Assembly: GCA_900547005.1 (NCBI GenBank)
Contig: URER01000056.1
Span: 1 to 12,312, forward strand
Length of the DNA: 12,312 nucleotides
DNA from: an uncultured Prevotella sp.
GTDB taxonomy: Bacteria > Bacteroidota > Bacteroidia > Bacteroidales > Bacteroidaceae
Direction of reading: 5' to 3'
How positions within the stretch are numbered: the first letter of the stretch is position 1; every line of letters starts with the position of its first letter. Below the pieces are notes generated by a model. That model saw only the letters and a list, made by a program, of their open reading frames with translations, was not told the origin of the DNA and made no database searches. The position numbers were made by a program, and so were the translations under genes. This document shows positions 12,294 to 12,312 of the stretch, piece by piece.

Positions 12294-12312
12294 ATATGGT
12301 GTAAAACATAAA

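Overview
The window looks like chromosomal DNA of a member of the Bacteroidales, most likely Prevotella or a close relative, with the end of an integrated conjugative element at its left edge. Seven genes, or transcription units, are preceded by the Bacteroidetes -7 box TAnnTTTG or a one-base variant. In five of these a TTG or TTTG lies 19 or 20 bases upstream, and Shine-Dalgarno sequences are mostly lacking. Protein types also fit: a long-tailed ribosomal protein bS16, a DUF4861-type secreted protein, MtaB, and a tiny lipoprotein. No rRNA, tRNA, CRISPR array, transposase or integrase gene is visible.

Left part (1 to about 1310). A small gene on the minus strand, cut by the window edge, resembles conserved small proteins of CTnDOT-like Bacteroidales conjugative elements. 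It is followed by about 1 kb without a convincing gene, but with several long imperfect hairpins and a bidirectional terminator-like hairpin. At 1278-1312 there is a 12-bp inverted repeat whose minus strand contains GTAACTTTGC, a full match to the CTnDOT-type core GTANNTTTGC. I read this as the likely element/chromosome junction. It falls between the gene-poor element end and the 3' end of a normal chromosomal gene.

Middle part (1347-7098). In order: a zinc-ribbon membrane protein (minus); a secreted GH73-type glucosaminidase with two LysM repeats (plus); rpsP for bS16 (plus); then, across a strong shared terminator, a minus-strand cluster transcribed in the order CapA-like metallophosphatase, TtcA-like tRNA thiolase, uridine phosphorylase. 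The uridine phosphorylase has its own well-formed promoter.

Right part (7099-12312). A 959-base gene-free stretch holds an array of CTCCGTT/AACGGAG motifs and a nested 118-base palindromic unit. It is followed by a secreted DUF4861-type protein (plus). A two-gene minus-strand operon encodes MtaB (a tRNA t6A methylthiotransferase) and a GT2 glycosyltransferase, whose frames overlap by ATGA. A divergent promoter region then leads to a 58-residue acidic repeat lipoprotein with a clear intrinsic terminator.

Most genes are ordinary housekeeping or cell-envelope functions. The least explained DNA is in the two gene-poor stretches: the hairpin-rich element end (about 450-1312) and the palindromic repeat unit at 7687-7804. 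Neither is proven to be a new system; both can be tested.
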